Shown: positions 40,460-47,947 of the stretch, piece after piece
Layout: every line of letters begins with the position of its first letter
How positions within the stretch are numbered: the stretch's first letter is position 1
From: Sporosarcina quadrami
GTDB taxonomy: Bacteria; Bacillota; Bacilli; Bacillales_A; Planococcaceae
Length of the DNA: 64,000 bases
Direction: 5' to 3'
Assembly: GCF_014836615.1 (NCBI RefSeq)
Contig: NZ_JACSQN010000006.1
Location: 62,001-126,000 of the forward strand
Notes under the pieces: model-generated
Database searches by the model: none
Seen by the model: only the letters and a program-made list of their open reading frames with translations
What the model was told of the DNA's origin: nothing
Made by a program: the position numbers and the translations under genes

Positions 40460-41209
40460 TTGGAGATGTCCGATGATGAATTGATAAAACTCGCCGAAAA
40501 AACAACTATTCAACTGTACAATGATTACGAAAAAGCAAGGCAGGAAGAAAAGCTTTTCAGCATGGAATCCTTTACCGAGGAAATAGACTACAAATATGAA
40601 GCCTACAAGGATTATTATGGAAGTGATGTCCGGGCAACATATGAGCAGTATTTGGAAAACGTGAAACCGATGACTGAAGACATTTATTATACTGTTGAAG
40701 GAGAAACTGCTGTCAATGCAGCAAACTATACTCTCGATATAGAAATAGACGATCTTGGACAAAACACCGCCAACATGAAACTGATCATACCTGATGCATT
40801 CTATTATTTAGAAGGATATAGTGACGCTAATACATTTAGCAGCTACGTCGAAGCCTTGTTCTTCACATCAGAAAACATCTTCTCCGAGATGGACAAAGAC
40901 CAATGGGCGAAAACACTTGAACAGAATTATATCGTTAACTTGGAAAGTTCCGGAAGCTTTAAAGAGAAAGCAGGCTTTAAAGGAACTCATCCTCAAAACT
41001 ACCTCCCTGCTCCGTATGTCTGGGAACAACGGGACAGAGAAATAAATACGGATGGCGAAATTATCGACAGAATGATTTTCGATACGCATTTTTCCGGCGT
41101 GAAAACTAACAATGGCAGCTTATTGACTCGTGTAGATGAATCCTTTGTAGGCTTCAGACTGGACAATCCAGATACGAAAAAGAATAATGTAACCATCGAA
41201 GGTAAATGA
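40460..41209 (+). CDS. Hypothetical protein, probably 5'-truncated (249 aa)
   Basis: The frame runs MEMSDDELIKLAEKTTIQLY onward to NNVTIEGK and is followed by a strong terminator, so the 3' end looks genuine. The 5' end does not: there is no usable ribosome binding site, the frame stays open upstream (GSSGIVLEDILEMSDDEL) into the protease remnant, and no signal peptide is present although the composition is like that of secreted or lipoproteins (YYTVEGETAVNAANYTLDIE). I suspect the N-terminus was lost in the rearrangement that left the subtilase fragment. Family not recognised. Confidence 0.5.
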   Translation: MEMSDDELIKLAEKTTIQLYNDYEKARQEEKLFSMESFTEEIDYKYEAYKDYYGSDVRATYEQYLENVKPMTEDIYYTVEGETAVNAANYTLDIEIDDLGQNTANMKLIIPDAFYYLEGYSDANTFSSYVEALFFTSENIFSEMDKDQWAKTLEQNYIVNLESSGSFKEKAGFKGTHPQNYLPAPYVWEQRDREINTDGEIIDRMIFDTHFSGVKTNNGSLLTRVDESFVGFRLDNPDTKKNNVTIEGK

Positions 41210-41212
41210 TAG

Positions 41213-41252
41213 AACTGGCACAAGCTGCAAATCAGCATGTGCCAGTTTTTTA
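41213..41252 (+). terminator. Terminator of the 40460-41209 gene
   Basis: AACTGGCACA / TGTGCCAGTT, 10-bp perfect stem followed by six T. Note that its stem contains ACTGGCAC, as in the REP family, but it has a 15-nt loop and a T-run and is a standard terminator. Confidence 0.9.
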
Positions 41253-41388
41253 GAATAAAGTGCCATGCACCAGTTTTAGTGAATGAACTGCATTCAATCA
41301 TCCATCGATTGTTCCAAGAAATCAATTTTTATCTTGCGACCGCGTCTTCGCGCTTCAAACAAGCGCAGATCCATCAATTAAAAAATCA

Positions 41389-41427
41389 AAAAGCAGAGCC
41401 TCGGACTATTCCCGAAGTTCTGCTTTT
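41389..41427 (-). terminator. Terminator of the sigma-factor gene
   Basis: AAAAGCAGA / TCTGCTTTT with an inner CTCGG / CCCGA-type pairing; T-run on the minus strand; 10 bp after the stop codon. Confidence 0.85.
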
Positions 41428-41436
41428 CATCAAACT

Positions 41437-41940
41437 CTACACCTCTATACACACCCCCTCCCCCACCATCCCACGCAACTTCTCCAACAATCGTTGCCTC
41501 CTCTTCTTCACACCTGCTACAGAAATACCGATCTTCTGAGCACACTCCGCTTGCGGCAACCTCTCCAGGTACAACCAGTTCAGCAACTGCTTCTCCTCCT
41601 CACTCAGCTGATCAACAACCTGGCTTAGACGATCAACCCACCCCTCATCTTCCGATACGTCCTCTTCCATCCATAACGTCAGCATGTCATTTTCCGCCGG
41701 CATGAAGCGTTGCTCAAATCGATTTTCCTTCTTCATCTCATCCATCATCGCGCCACGAATGGACCGGTAGGCGTATGGTGTGAAATTCCCCTTCTCCTTA
41801 TCAAACTTTTGCCACGCCTGCCACAGTGCCACCCGACCCGTTTGTCTATACTGTTCATGTTCACGGTAGATGTTCAATTGGCGGATCGTAGCGGAAATCA
41901 TCGGTTCATATTGTGCCAACACATCTTCGAAATTCAACAC
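41437..41940 (-). CDS. Small sigma-70 family RNA polymerase sigma factor
   Basis: The gene starts at GTG 41940, with GGAAAGG about 9 nt upstream. The 167-residue protein has region 2 (YEPMISATIRQLNIYREHEQ, then ALWQAWQKFDKEKGNFTPYAYRSIRGAMMDEM) and region 4 with a helix-turn-helix (LPQAECAQKIGISVAGVKKRRQRLLEK). Regions 1.1 and 3 are missing. It resembles the SigH/ComX-like small sigma factors of Firmicutes more than typical ECF factors with an anti-sigma partner; no anti-sigma gene is adjacent. The neighbouring comK gene suggests a link to competence, which is inferred. Confidence 0.85.
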   Translation of the reverse strand: MLNFEDVLAQYEPMISATIRQLNIYREHEQYRQTGRVALWQAWQKFDKEKGNFTPYAYRSIRGAMMDEMKKENRFEQRFMPAENDMLTLWMEEDVSEDEGWVDRLSQVVDQLSEEEKQLLNWLYLERLPQAECAQKIGISVAGVKKRRQRLLEKLRGMVGEGVCIEV

Positions 41941-42273
41941 ATGTTTGACCTTTCCAATCGTGCACGATTCAACTATTCCTAGGTGGCTTCATCATAAGGT
42001 CGTTGTGAAAACAAAACCAATTACTGTTTTAAGTATTTGCGCTAGTCGTAATAATTGAATAGCTCATGCATCCTGCATGTTTGGTCGCACAATAGAACTT
42101 GAACCCATGTATTTTGTTAGGCACTACATTCAGCTGTCACTATCCATACACACTTCTCACTGCAGCGTCGCAAACCACTACCTCTTCGCGATTCGCATCA
42201 TAAAAAAACTCTCCAAAACCCTTCTCTGACAACGTTCATGTCGATTTCCACTCCTGCCAACACACAAAAAAAA
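41941..42273. other. Upstream region of the sigma-factor gene
   Basis: No gene in this stretch of about 330 bp. It should hold the promoter of the sigma-factor gene (minus strand). A CGTGCACG palindrome lies near 41958, about 20 bp before the start codon. Confidence 0.4.
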
Positions 42274-42307
42274 AGAGACACCACTTGATGAATCATAGTG
42301 GCGTCTC
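42274..42307 (-). terminator. Terminator of comK
   Basis: AGAGACACCACT / AGTGGCGTCTCT, 12-bp stem with one mismatch, followed by a long T-run on the minus strand. Confidence 0.9.
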
Positions 42308-42354
42308 TTCAATCTATTCATTCAAACGAACCGTATTACACCCGAAATATCAGC

Positions 42355-42933
42355 TTAATAGACCATGTTTTCCATCGCTTCTACTTGACGGAAAGTATAA
42401 TTCAGCTGTCCGCCCTGTTTACTCACTTCGTATTTTATACTCTGTTCACGTACTTGTTCCCTTGCTCTAGTTGTACGTCCTTCTATCTCAAAACGAAGAT
42501 TGTATGCGCGTTGAATCCTACTTGCAAGCAAACTCTTGCTAATAGGGACAATGATAAAACTCCCCCCGTTCATCCACACCTTCGTATGGGTTTCATCGAT
42601 TTCCTCGTAGCTGATGATATTGTTTAAGGCTAGCCATATACAACCGGGCTTTGCCGGAGAAGTGATTGGAAACCAATACAGTCCAAGTGTCTCATTCATC
42701 AGGATCGGTATTCTTTTAATGTCGCCAAGTATAGATTTGGTCCCATCCCTTGCTCCCCTCAAGCTCGTGCCATAGTACAGTAGCGTCGCGTTCAAGATGT
42801 TTTCCGGCGTTCCTTCTACTAACACCGTGCCATTCCTGCAGAGCACTTTTGTAAACTGTCTTCCGTCCCTATACTCCGGGATTAGTGCTAGCGCATCTTC
42901 ATCTAAACGATACTCCTTCAGCTTCATATACAT
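42355..42933 (-). CDS. comK: ComK-family competence transcription factor
   Basis: The start is ATG 42933 (MYMKLKEYRLDEDALALIPE), with GTGGGGGTTGAG just upstream. This gives 192 residues, the same length as Bacillus subtilis ComK. The conserved core is present: LYYGTSLRGARDGTKSILGD (ComK: FGSSYAGRKAGTYEVT), IPILMNETLGLYWFPITSPAKP followed by CIWLALNNI (ComK: PPIMVDPSNQIFLFPTLSSTRPQCGWI, in parts), and GGSFIIVPISKSLLASRIQRAYNLR. ComK activates the DNA-uptake genes. It is monocistronic with a terminator; a TATACT -10 lies near 42985. A small sigma-factor gene is downstream. Confidence 0.88.
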   Translation of the reverse strand: MYMKLKEYRLDEDALALIPEYRDGRQFTKVLCRNGTVLVEGTPENILNATLLYYGTSLRGARDGTKSILGDIKRIPILMNETLGLYWFPITSPAKPGCIWLALNNIISYEEIDETHTKVWMNGGSFIIVPISKSLLASRIQRAYNLRFEIEGRTTRAREQVREQSIKYEVSKQGGQLNYTFRQVEAMENMVY

Positions 42934-43089
42934 CTCAACCCCCACTGTTTTATTTTGTTCCTTACTTTTTTGAAGTGAAAAGAGTATACTAACGATTAGG
43001 TTGGTTTTCTCCAATCTACTTCTCAGGTGAGATCTTCATGTCTGGCGGACATTCTCACCTGGGATGTCTTACATTACAAATCCCCCAAC

Positions 43090-44130
43090 TCACTCACCCC
43101 CTTTTTGCTGAAGCCACTCAATCAGAGCCTTCCGATTGCTTTTGCTAGCATCTAAGTAAAAATACGCTTCTCTTCCTTTGACGTCTCCTTCAAAACGAGT
43201 CCAAACATCTTGGTCCCTCTCCCAATCAATCGTCGATAGATTGCGCATCCTACGCTGCACCGTCTTCATCTGATCTTCAAATGCCAGCTCTCCGATAGCA
43301 TCGACTGCAAAACTAGCAACCGCCAACAGTAAAGGAAAGTTCGCGAGCATACATTCATGAAAATTTCCAATCGACTTCGCCGGATAAAGCTTAAACAACT
43401 CCTCAAACCAACTGTTCACTAGCGCAATACAGCATTCCTCTTCACTTACTCTATCAACATCTGATTTCGTCTTTTGTCCAATTTCAATTTCCTTTAAGAA
43501 CAGTTCTACAACTGTCCGAAGTTGCGCGAGTGAAATGAGGTTCTTGTTTGCTGGCCGCATGACTGCATTCTTTTCTTGTTCCACGCCTGCTTCTTTTAAT
43601 TGGCCGTTCACGTGCAACACACGATTTGTGACGACGTTAATCTTATCCCTGGAATCATACGCAATCCGTTTGGACAAGCCCACTTTCTTCCCCTTCCGAT
43701 TGTGATCGATGTACAGTTGGTTCACTTCCTCGACCGACAAACCTTCGAATATCTGAAAGGGTACTTCAATCGTATCGAGCACCCGGCGCAGATTGATCGC
43801 CTCGCTATATTCCACATCATTGACACTGGACATCCCTCTCAAAATGTACGTCTCTAGCTGCAGGAAAGCTTTCAATCGATGGTTTCCGTCAATCACAACG
43901 AGTTGCGACGGCTTCCCTCCAAGCGCTCCTTCCTCACAACTCGCAACTAACGGAGGCAAGTAAATATCCCCAGTTGCATAATTATCGGTAATGTAGGAAC
44001 GCAATTTCCGCACATTCTCTTTCCTTGTCGTTCGCGTTTCAAGCCGCCCCTCATTTTCCATCTCCATCAGTTCATGGATTGAATACGTGAACAGCGCTTG
44101 TTTTGCATTGAAAACGCTTTCAATACTCAC
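43090..44130 (-). CDS. DndB/DGQHR-family protein 1 (DGNHR variant)
   Basis: The 346-residue protein starts at GTG 44130, directly after the TAA stop of the upstream paralogue (TAAGTG), with GAGAGGAGG inside that gene's end; the two are translationally coupled. The family motif appears as LVVIDGNHRLKAFLQLE near residue 80, followed by VPFQIFEGLSVEEVNQLYID and DHNRKGKKVGLSKRI (compare DLNSERREIHQGMVMKYDQR in the partner). DndB proteins regulate DNA phosphorothioation operons. No dndA, dndC, dndD or dndE is in this window, so the pair must work differently or act on distant genes. Confidence 0.75.
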   Translation of the reverse strand: MSIESVFNAKQALFTYSIHELMEMENEGRLETRTTRKENVRKLRSYITDNYATGDIYLPPLVASCEEGALGGKPSQLVVIDGNHRLKAFLQLETYILRGMSSVNDVEYSEAINLRRVLDTIEVPFQIFEGLSVEEVNQLYIDHNRKGKKVGLSKRIAYDSRDKINVVTNRVLHVNGQLKEAGVEQEKNAVMRPANKNLISLAQLRTVVELFLKEIEIGQKTKSDVDRVSEEECCIALVNSWFEELFKLYPAKSIGNFHECMLANFPLLLAVASFAVDAIGELAFEDQMKTVQRRMRNLSTIDWERDQDVWTRFEGDVKGREAYFYLDASKSNRKALIEWLQQKGGE

Positions 44131-45234
44131 TTAATTGGCCTCCTCTCTATCAATCGCCGCTATGAAGCGAAGAGCTGTTCTTTTGACAGCCGTAACACTA
44201 GAATGGCCCGTTATCCGCTTTTTCTCAGCATCATACATATGGGCAAAGAGCGAATCGTCATGCTTCCACGAACAAACTTTTTTTAAATAATCAAGCTTCT
44301 GAAACGCTTCGGTATAGCCCTTCTTCTCTTGTCTTACATAATGAAAGACCGTATAGGCTAGCGCAATTTGGACGCCACTGATCCCCGACACATACTTCTT
44401 CCGATTCGCCGCTTGCTTTGGCGTAATTTGTTGTACCTTTTTAAAGAACTGAATCGCAATCTCTTCCATTTCGTCTTGTCGCTGGGGGAGTAGTAGATCT
44501 CCTGACATAATGGTCAATTTCCCCTCAAAAAGAGCGGCAAGGCATCTTCGCATAATCGTCAAAGAAGTAAGGGCTGGATTGCCGAGCATGAGACGGGATA
44601 GTTCCTGTTCAATTTCCATCACATCTTTCAACTGTTCCGCTACAGTCCGCGTCAAACCAATATATTCATCCCGCTGATCATACTTCATGACCATCCCCTG
44701 ATGGATTTCCCTCCGTTCAGAATTCAAATCGGAGAACATCTGCTTCTCCTCTTTTTGAGACAGTTCCAAATAAATTTGAATCGCGACCGGATAGTTAATA
44801 ATTTGATTAAGCTTCCTGGCAGTTCTTTCCGCCTCTTCGTACTCGCCCATTTCCTCCTGTGTAATCTTGCTATTCTCCAGTACATTCATCGCAGCAGCCA
44901 TTGCCGAACATCTGTGTTGCCCGTCCGAGATGTACAAAGTTGTCCCTGGCTCCAGTTCAAATTCACCATCTACCTCTCGCACCATTCCCCGCGCAGAGAA
45001 GATGAACGGTGAAAAATAGAAGTATTCATTCGTATCTAAACTACGAAGGATGAAGTCACGAATTTCAGCACGACGTCTTGGATCCAATTTCCGTTGCACT
45101 TCATGGTCAACCTGGAACAATGCACGTAATGTCCCAAATCGCAGTTGTGTAACAAGAATTTCTTTGTCGAATTGTTTATAGACGGTTCCCATGAAACTAA
45201 CAGTAGTTCCTGCTATAGTCATATTTTCCACCAA
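44131..45234 (-). CDS. DndB/DGQHR-family protein 2
   Basis: The 367-residue protein shows the DGQHR signature in LYISDGQHRCSAMAAAMNVL near residue 105 and the downstream family pattern VAIQIYLELSQKEEKQMFSD-LNSERREIHQG. Before it, FGTLRALFQVDHEVQRKLDP resembles the ParB-like beginning of DndB. It is the first gene of a coupled pair; a sigma-A promoter lies 25-53 bp upstream. It may form a complex with the second protein, given the TAA-GTG junction that would give equal amounts. Membrane or signal segments are absent. Confidence 0.78.
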   Translation of the reverse strand: MVENMTIAGTTVSFMGTVYKQFDKEILVTQLRFGTLRALFQVDHEVQRKLDPRRRAEIRDFILRSLDTNEYFYFSPFIFSARGMVREVDGEFELEPGTTLYISDGQHRCSAMAAAMNVLENSKITQEEMGEYEEAERTARKLNQIINYPVAIQIYLELSQKEEKQMFSDLNSERREIHQGMVMKYDQRDEYIGLTRTVAEQLKDVMEIEQELSRLMLGNPALTSLTIMRRCLAALFEGKLTIMSGDLLLPQRQDEMEEIAIQFFKKVQQITPKQAANRKKYVSGISGVQIALAYTVFHYVRQEKKGYTEAFQKLDYLKKVCSWKHDDSLFAHMYDAEKKRITGHSSVTAVKRTALRFIAAIDREEAN

Positions 45235-45258
45235 CCCCCTCTAATACAAACTGACTAT

Positions 45259-45287
45259 ATTGTACACACAAATTCTAGGCTTGTCTA
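45259..45287 (-). promoter_or_regulatory. Sigma-A promoter of the DGQHR gene pair
   Basis: TAGACA (45287-45282) and TACAAT (45264-45259) are 17 bp apart on the minus strand, about 25 bp before the start codon. Confidence 0.65.
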
Positions 45288-45331
45288 TTAAATTCAGTTT
45301 TTTTTGAACTTTCATCTTCTCACTTGCAATT

Positions 45332-45469
45332 CTAGTACGCGTTGGATCTTGGTTCTGCATAGTTTACTTGAAATTCTTCTTTTGTTAATCGCGTCATCAT
45401 TTCACCAAAACCATTGGATGGTCCCGCAAACGTCCATAAATATTGGAATCGACCTTGCGGTCTTTTCAC
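45332..45469 (-). CDS. Possible small protein or gene remnant (about 45 aa)
   Basis: From a GTG near 45469 the frame reads VKRPQGRFQYLWTFAGPSNG, then FGEMMTRLTKEEFQVNYA and a stop at 45332. The residue use looks protein-like, but no good ribosome binding site is seen. The part encoding MMTRLTKEEF resembles, at DNA level, bases 621-655. It could be a short gene or the end of a lost one. Confidence 0.3.
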   Translation of the reverse strand: MKRPQGRFQYLWTFAGPSNGFGEMMTRLTKEEFQVNYAEPRSNAY

Positions 45470-45494
45470 GTACTTCAAAAAGAATTTCTGACAG

Positions 45495-45526
45495 GTGTAT
45501 CCTTTCCGACCACTCCCATCTATATA
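45495..45526 (+). promoter_or_regulatory. Conserved upstream element (copy 2)
   Basis: GTGTATCCTTTCCGACC followed by TCTATATAG; the distance between GTGTATCC and TATATA is the same 26 bp as at 18185 and 46368. Confidence 0.55.
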
Positions 45527-45548
45527 GATGCTAAAGGGGGATTTACAC

Positions 45549-46388
45549 ATGACACACTACTTACAGCAATATACGAAATTCAATTCCATCGAAGAAATGG
45601 ACAATGCGGCTGAACAACACGCGAAACGCCACTGGGACGGGCTGACGAAATCGGATCGTCTCGTGCTCGACGTCATCCGCCGCTATTCTGTGAAATACGG
45701 GGCAGCACACTTGAAACATGGAACGATTGAAGAAGCGATCGGCAAATCAAACGTCACTGTACGCCGCGCGATCCGGAAGCTTGTCACTCTTGAAATCATC
45801 GAGAAAGTCCACTTCATCCGCCCGGTAATGAGCGGACTTGGCGCCAACATCTACATCATTTTGCCGTTTGATGACCAGGGGAAAATGGACAGTCGGGATG
45901 ATAGCGATACACCGCATACGACCAACGAAAACGAGCAAGTTTCTACAGACGAAGCTCTTCTTTCTAAATCTCTTTTAAAGGCTAAAGATCTTACGTACAC
46001 GTCTCCTGAGGAACCGTCAGAGTTATCCACAAGTCTGTTCAGTAAGATGAAAAGTTTACTGGCGAATACGATTGGAGACGCCAAACAAGCCCGTGAATTT
46101 TTTGGGATTCACAAGGCTATTTCGACACGTATGCTGAAATTCGATTTGTATAAGGACGATACGAAAGTTTTCGAAGAGATTGCATATCGTGCGCTTCGTA
46201 TTGCTGTCATAGCTACAAAGAATAAGCATATCCGCAACTTGCCTGGCTATTTTAAAGGGGTTTTGATGCAGTTGGTGGATGAGACGTATTTTAGTGATTT
46301 ATTCATGTTGTTTGATAAACCGGTGGATTTGCAGCATCCGAAACCGTGGAATAATTTTTTTTCGAAGGTGTATCCTTTTCGGGATTAA
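45549..46388 (+). CDS. Winged-helix DNA-binding protein (full-length paralogue)
   Basis: The start is ATG 45549 (MTHYLQQYTKFNSIEEMDNA), with AAAGGGGGATTTACAC before it. In the 279-residue protein, residues about 25-110 form a winged helix (KSDRLVLDVIRRYSVKYGAA, GKSNVTVRRAIRKLVTLEII, FIRPVMSGLGANIYIILPF). After a Ser/Thr-rich linker there is a helical C-terminal domain ending in WNNFFSKVYPFRD. The build recalls small replication or plasmid-control proteins and sporadic Bacillales helix-turn-helix proteins; no catalytic motif is visible. It is the intact counterpart of the truncated gene at 18240 and is followed by another small winged-helix gene. Confidence 0.78.
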   Translation: MTHYLQQYTKFNSIEEMDNAAEQHAKRHWDGLTKSDRLVLDVIRRYSVKYGAAHLKHGTIEEAIGKSNVTVRRAIRKLVTLEIIEKVHFIRPVMSGLGANIYIILPFDDQGKMDSRDDSDTPHTTNENEQVSTDEALLSKSLLKAKDLTYTSPEEPSELSTSLFSKMKSLLANTIGDAKQAREFFGIHKAISTRMLKFDLYKDDTKVFEEIAYRALRIAVIATKNKHIRNLPGYFKGVLMQLVDETYFSDLFMLFDKPVDLQHPKPWNNFFSKVYPFRD

Positions 46389-46399
46389 GGCTCTATATA
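46368..46399 (+). promoter_or_regulatory. Conserved upstream element (copy 3), overlapping a stop codon
   Basis: GTGTATCCTTTTCGGG ... TCTATATAG with the same 26-bp distance. Here GTGTATCCTTTTCGG is the coding sequence for the C-terminal VYPFR, which suggests that copies 1 and 2 may be decayed gene ends. Confidence 0.5.
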
Positions 46400-46441
46400 G
46401 TGGTTGAATAGGCTGTTCAACAATAAAAGGGGGAATTCATA

Positions 46442-46492
46442 ATGATATTCAAGTTTAAGGAACATTTAGGTTCAAGAGTAGTCGGGAATTGA
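46442..46492 (+). CDS. Possible 16-residue leader peptide coupled to the next gene
   Basis: ATG 46442 follows a strong AAAGGGGGAATTCATA site and encodes MIFKFKEHLGSRVVGN; its TGA overlaps the ATG of the next gene (TGATG). It would deliver ribosomes to a gene that lacks a good site of its own. The same AGGAATTCA-type site stands directly before the gene at 18240. Confidence 0.4.
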   Translation: MIFKFKEHLGSRVVGN

Positions 46493-46836
46493 TGCAGTCA
46501 TCTTACAATCATAGAAGCTACCACGCTGCTAGTTTTACGAAAGCTGATCTCGACATACTGGAATGGATTGTCATGCATAATTTGGGGTACGGTACGATGA
46601 ATGTGAGGGAGCAAGTGCATACGATATTTAAGATTCCGTTAAACACTGTCGATCATTCGTTTGAAAAACTGATAAAACTCGGGATTATTGAACGGATTGA
46701 CGTAGACATAGAGGGTGAGACGCTTACGCTTTATCCGATGTTGCCTTTGCCTTTTGAAGATGAGGATGATGAGCTGGATGAGATATTTGGAACTGGGAAG
46801 GTAATAAGAATTCGGAAATTGGGGGATTTTACCTGA
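46492..46836 (+). CDS. Small winged-helix protein (114 aa)
   Basis: The protein begins MQSSYNHRSYHAASFTKADL and carries a helix-turn-helix pattern (LDILEWIVMHNLGYGTMNVR, FKIPLNTVDHSFEKLIKLGI) of the MarR/replication-protein type. An acidic region (LPFEDEDDELDEIFGTG) and a short basic end (VIRIRKLGDFT) follow. It starts at the ATG that overlaps the stop of a 16-codon leader. It probably belongs to the same small DNA-binding group as its upstream neighbour but is not a close paralogue. Confidence 0.6.
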   Translation: MQSSYNHRSYHAASFTKADLDILEWIVMHNLGYGTMNVREQVHTIFKIPLNTVDHSFEKLIKLGIIERIDVDIEGETLTLYPMLPLPFEDEDDELDEIFGTGKVIRIRKLGDFT

Positions 46837-47002
46837 GGGGTCTTTTAAAATCATTGCTGAATGATTGGTCCGTGAGAGACTTGCAGATGCAAGAAATGCA
46901 AGTCGGCTTGGATTTTGTAAAAGGTAAAGACTCTGCAACTTGAACAACTATACAAAACAGAACCTGTCGAAGAAGATAGGTTAATAATTTATTTATTTAG
47001 GC

Positions 47003-47031
47003 TTGACTTACTATTTAAAATGTAGTATTCT
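47003..47031 (+). promoter_or_regulatory. Sigma-A promoter of a candidate small RNA
   Basis: TTGACT and TATTCT are 17 bp apart; initiation would be near 47038. No ribosome binding site or frame follows before the terminator at 47081. Confidence 0.75.
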
Positions 47032-47037
47032 AAAGAA

Positions 47038-47111
47038 GATAGATACAGAACCTCAATTCTGTAATACTATCCCTCAAAAAATGCATTCATTCATTTGAAT
47101 GCATTTTTTTA
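47038..47111 (+). ncRNA. Candidate small regulatory RNA (about 74 nt)
   Basis: Between the promoter and a terminator (ATGCATTC / GAATGCAT plus seven T) lies a short transcript. Its 5' hairpin has an inner ACAGAA / TTCTGT stem and an outer GATAG / CTATC stem. The loop CCUCAA and the unpaired CCCUC are C-rich, as in Firmicute small RNAs that pair with Shine-Dalgarno sequences. No reading frame fits. The targets are unknown and expression is not proven. Confidence 0.5.
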
Positions 47112-47222
47112 TTTTGTGGTTTTTTCATGGTTGATAAGGTAAGCGTCAAACTCTTCCCACATAGTAATCCCTTTTTCACCATGCGATAATCTCCATAGAT
47201 TAATATATTGGGAGGTTTAACG

Positions 47223-47543
47223 ATGGCGAATCACAATGAATTGCGAAAAGAATGGGAAGGACGTATTTCGGATTTCAAATTGAGCGGTCAGAGCGGTGCC
47301 GGCTGTTGTGCCGCGAATCAAATCAATCTCCAACAGTTCTATTATTGGAGAAAGCGTTTGATGTCTGAGGATCAGTTAGGTAATCAATCACCTGACTGGG
47401 TCACTTTTGAGGTAGGAAAGCCAACAATAGATTCGTACGACCATATACGAGTGCTGGTTGGAGAAGTGATAATTGAAGTTAAACAAGGGTATGATTCGAA
47501 CCTATTAGTGAATTTAATCCGGATCCTTCGGGCTTCATGCTGA
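47223..47543 (+). CDS. tnpA: IS66 accessory protein TnpA
   Basis: The start is ATG 47223 (MANHNELRKEWEGRISDFKL), with TTGGGAGGTTTAACG upstream. The 106-residue protein is the short helix-turn-helix IS66 ORF1; the block SGAGCCAANQINLQQFYYWR is typical. It is needed with TnpB for IS66 transposition. Its stop overlaps the tnpB start by 7 bp. Confidence 0.88.
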   Translation: MANHNELRKEWEGRISDFKLSGQSGAGCCAANQINLQQFYYWRKRLMSEDQLGNQSPDWVTFEVGKPTIDSYDHIRVLVGEVIIEVKQGYDSNLLVNLIRILRASC

Positions 47544-47893
47544 ATATCAATAGCGTTGACCGAGTCTACTTAGCGAGAGGAAGTACCGATCTTAGGAAAT
47601 CAATTGACGGCCTTGCAATCCTTGTTAAGGAAGGTTTCAATCTTGACCCCTTTTCTTCCAGTCTGTTTGTCTTCTGTAACAGGAAGAAGGATAAGCTGAA
47701 AATCCTCCATTGGGATCACAATGGTTTTTGGCTGTATTACCGCCGGTTGGAAAAAGGTACATTTTACTGGCCTTCCGAAGGGAGTGCAGTCCCTTTATCC
47801 ATTGATCGTCGCCAGTTACGCTGGCTACTTGACGGTTTATCGTTAGATCAGAAGCAGGCACACTCTGTTGTGACCGCAAGATCTATCATTTAA
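47537..47893 (+). CDS. tnpB: IS66 accessory protein TnpB
   Basis: The 118-residue protein has the unmistakable IS66 ORF2 pattern: VYLARGSTDLRKSIDGLAIL, then FVFCNRKKDKLKILHWDHNG and RLEKGTFYWPSEG. It overlaps tnpA and precedes tnpC by 54 bp. Length and motifs are normal, so this gene is intact. Confidence 0.95.
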   Translation: MLNINSVDRVYLARGSTDLRKSIDGLAILVKEGFNLDPFSSSLFVFCNRKKDKLKILHWDHNGFWLYYRRLEKGTFYWPSEGSAVPLSIDRRQLRWLLDGLSLDQKQAHSVVTARSII

Positions 47894-47947
47894 AAATTAT
47901 ATGATAAATCAAGGGAAATCTATCTTCGTTTATCGTATAATAAACGT

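Larger units (their letters stand above)
46837..47137. other. Spacer holding a candidate small RNA
   Basis: No protein gene. It contains the promoter-hairpin-terminator unit at 47003-47111 described below. ACAGAACCT and AAGAAGATAG each occur twice (near 46945-46970 and 47032-47053). Confidence 0.6.

Noticed and set aside
40448..40762. 104-codon minus-strand frame
   Set aside because: It is the antisense of the 40460-41209 frame, with hydrophobic residues that mirror acidic codons.
41213..41252. Another REP copy (ACTGGCACA / TGTGCCAGT)
   Set aside because: The stem-loop geometry differs (15-nt loop) and a T-run follows; it is a normal terminator that happens to share eight bases.
43090..45234. 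A complete Dnd phosphorothioation system
   Set aside because: Only DndB-like proteins are present; no cysteine desulfurase, DndC, DndD or DndE genes are in the window.
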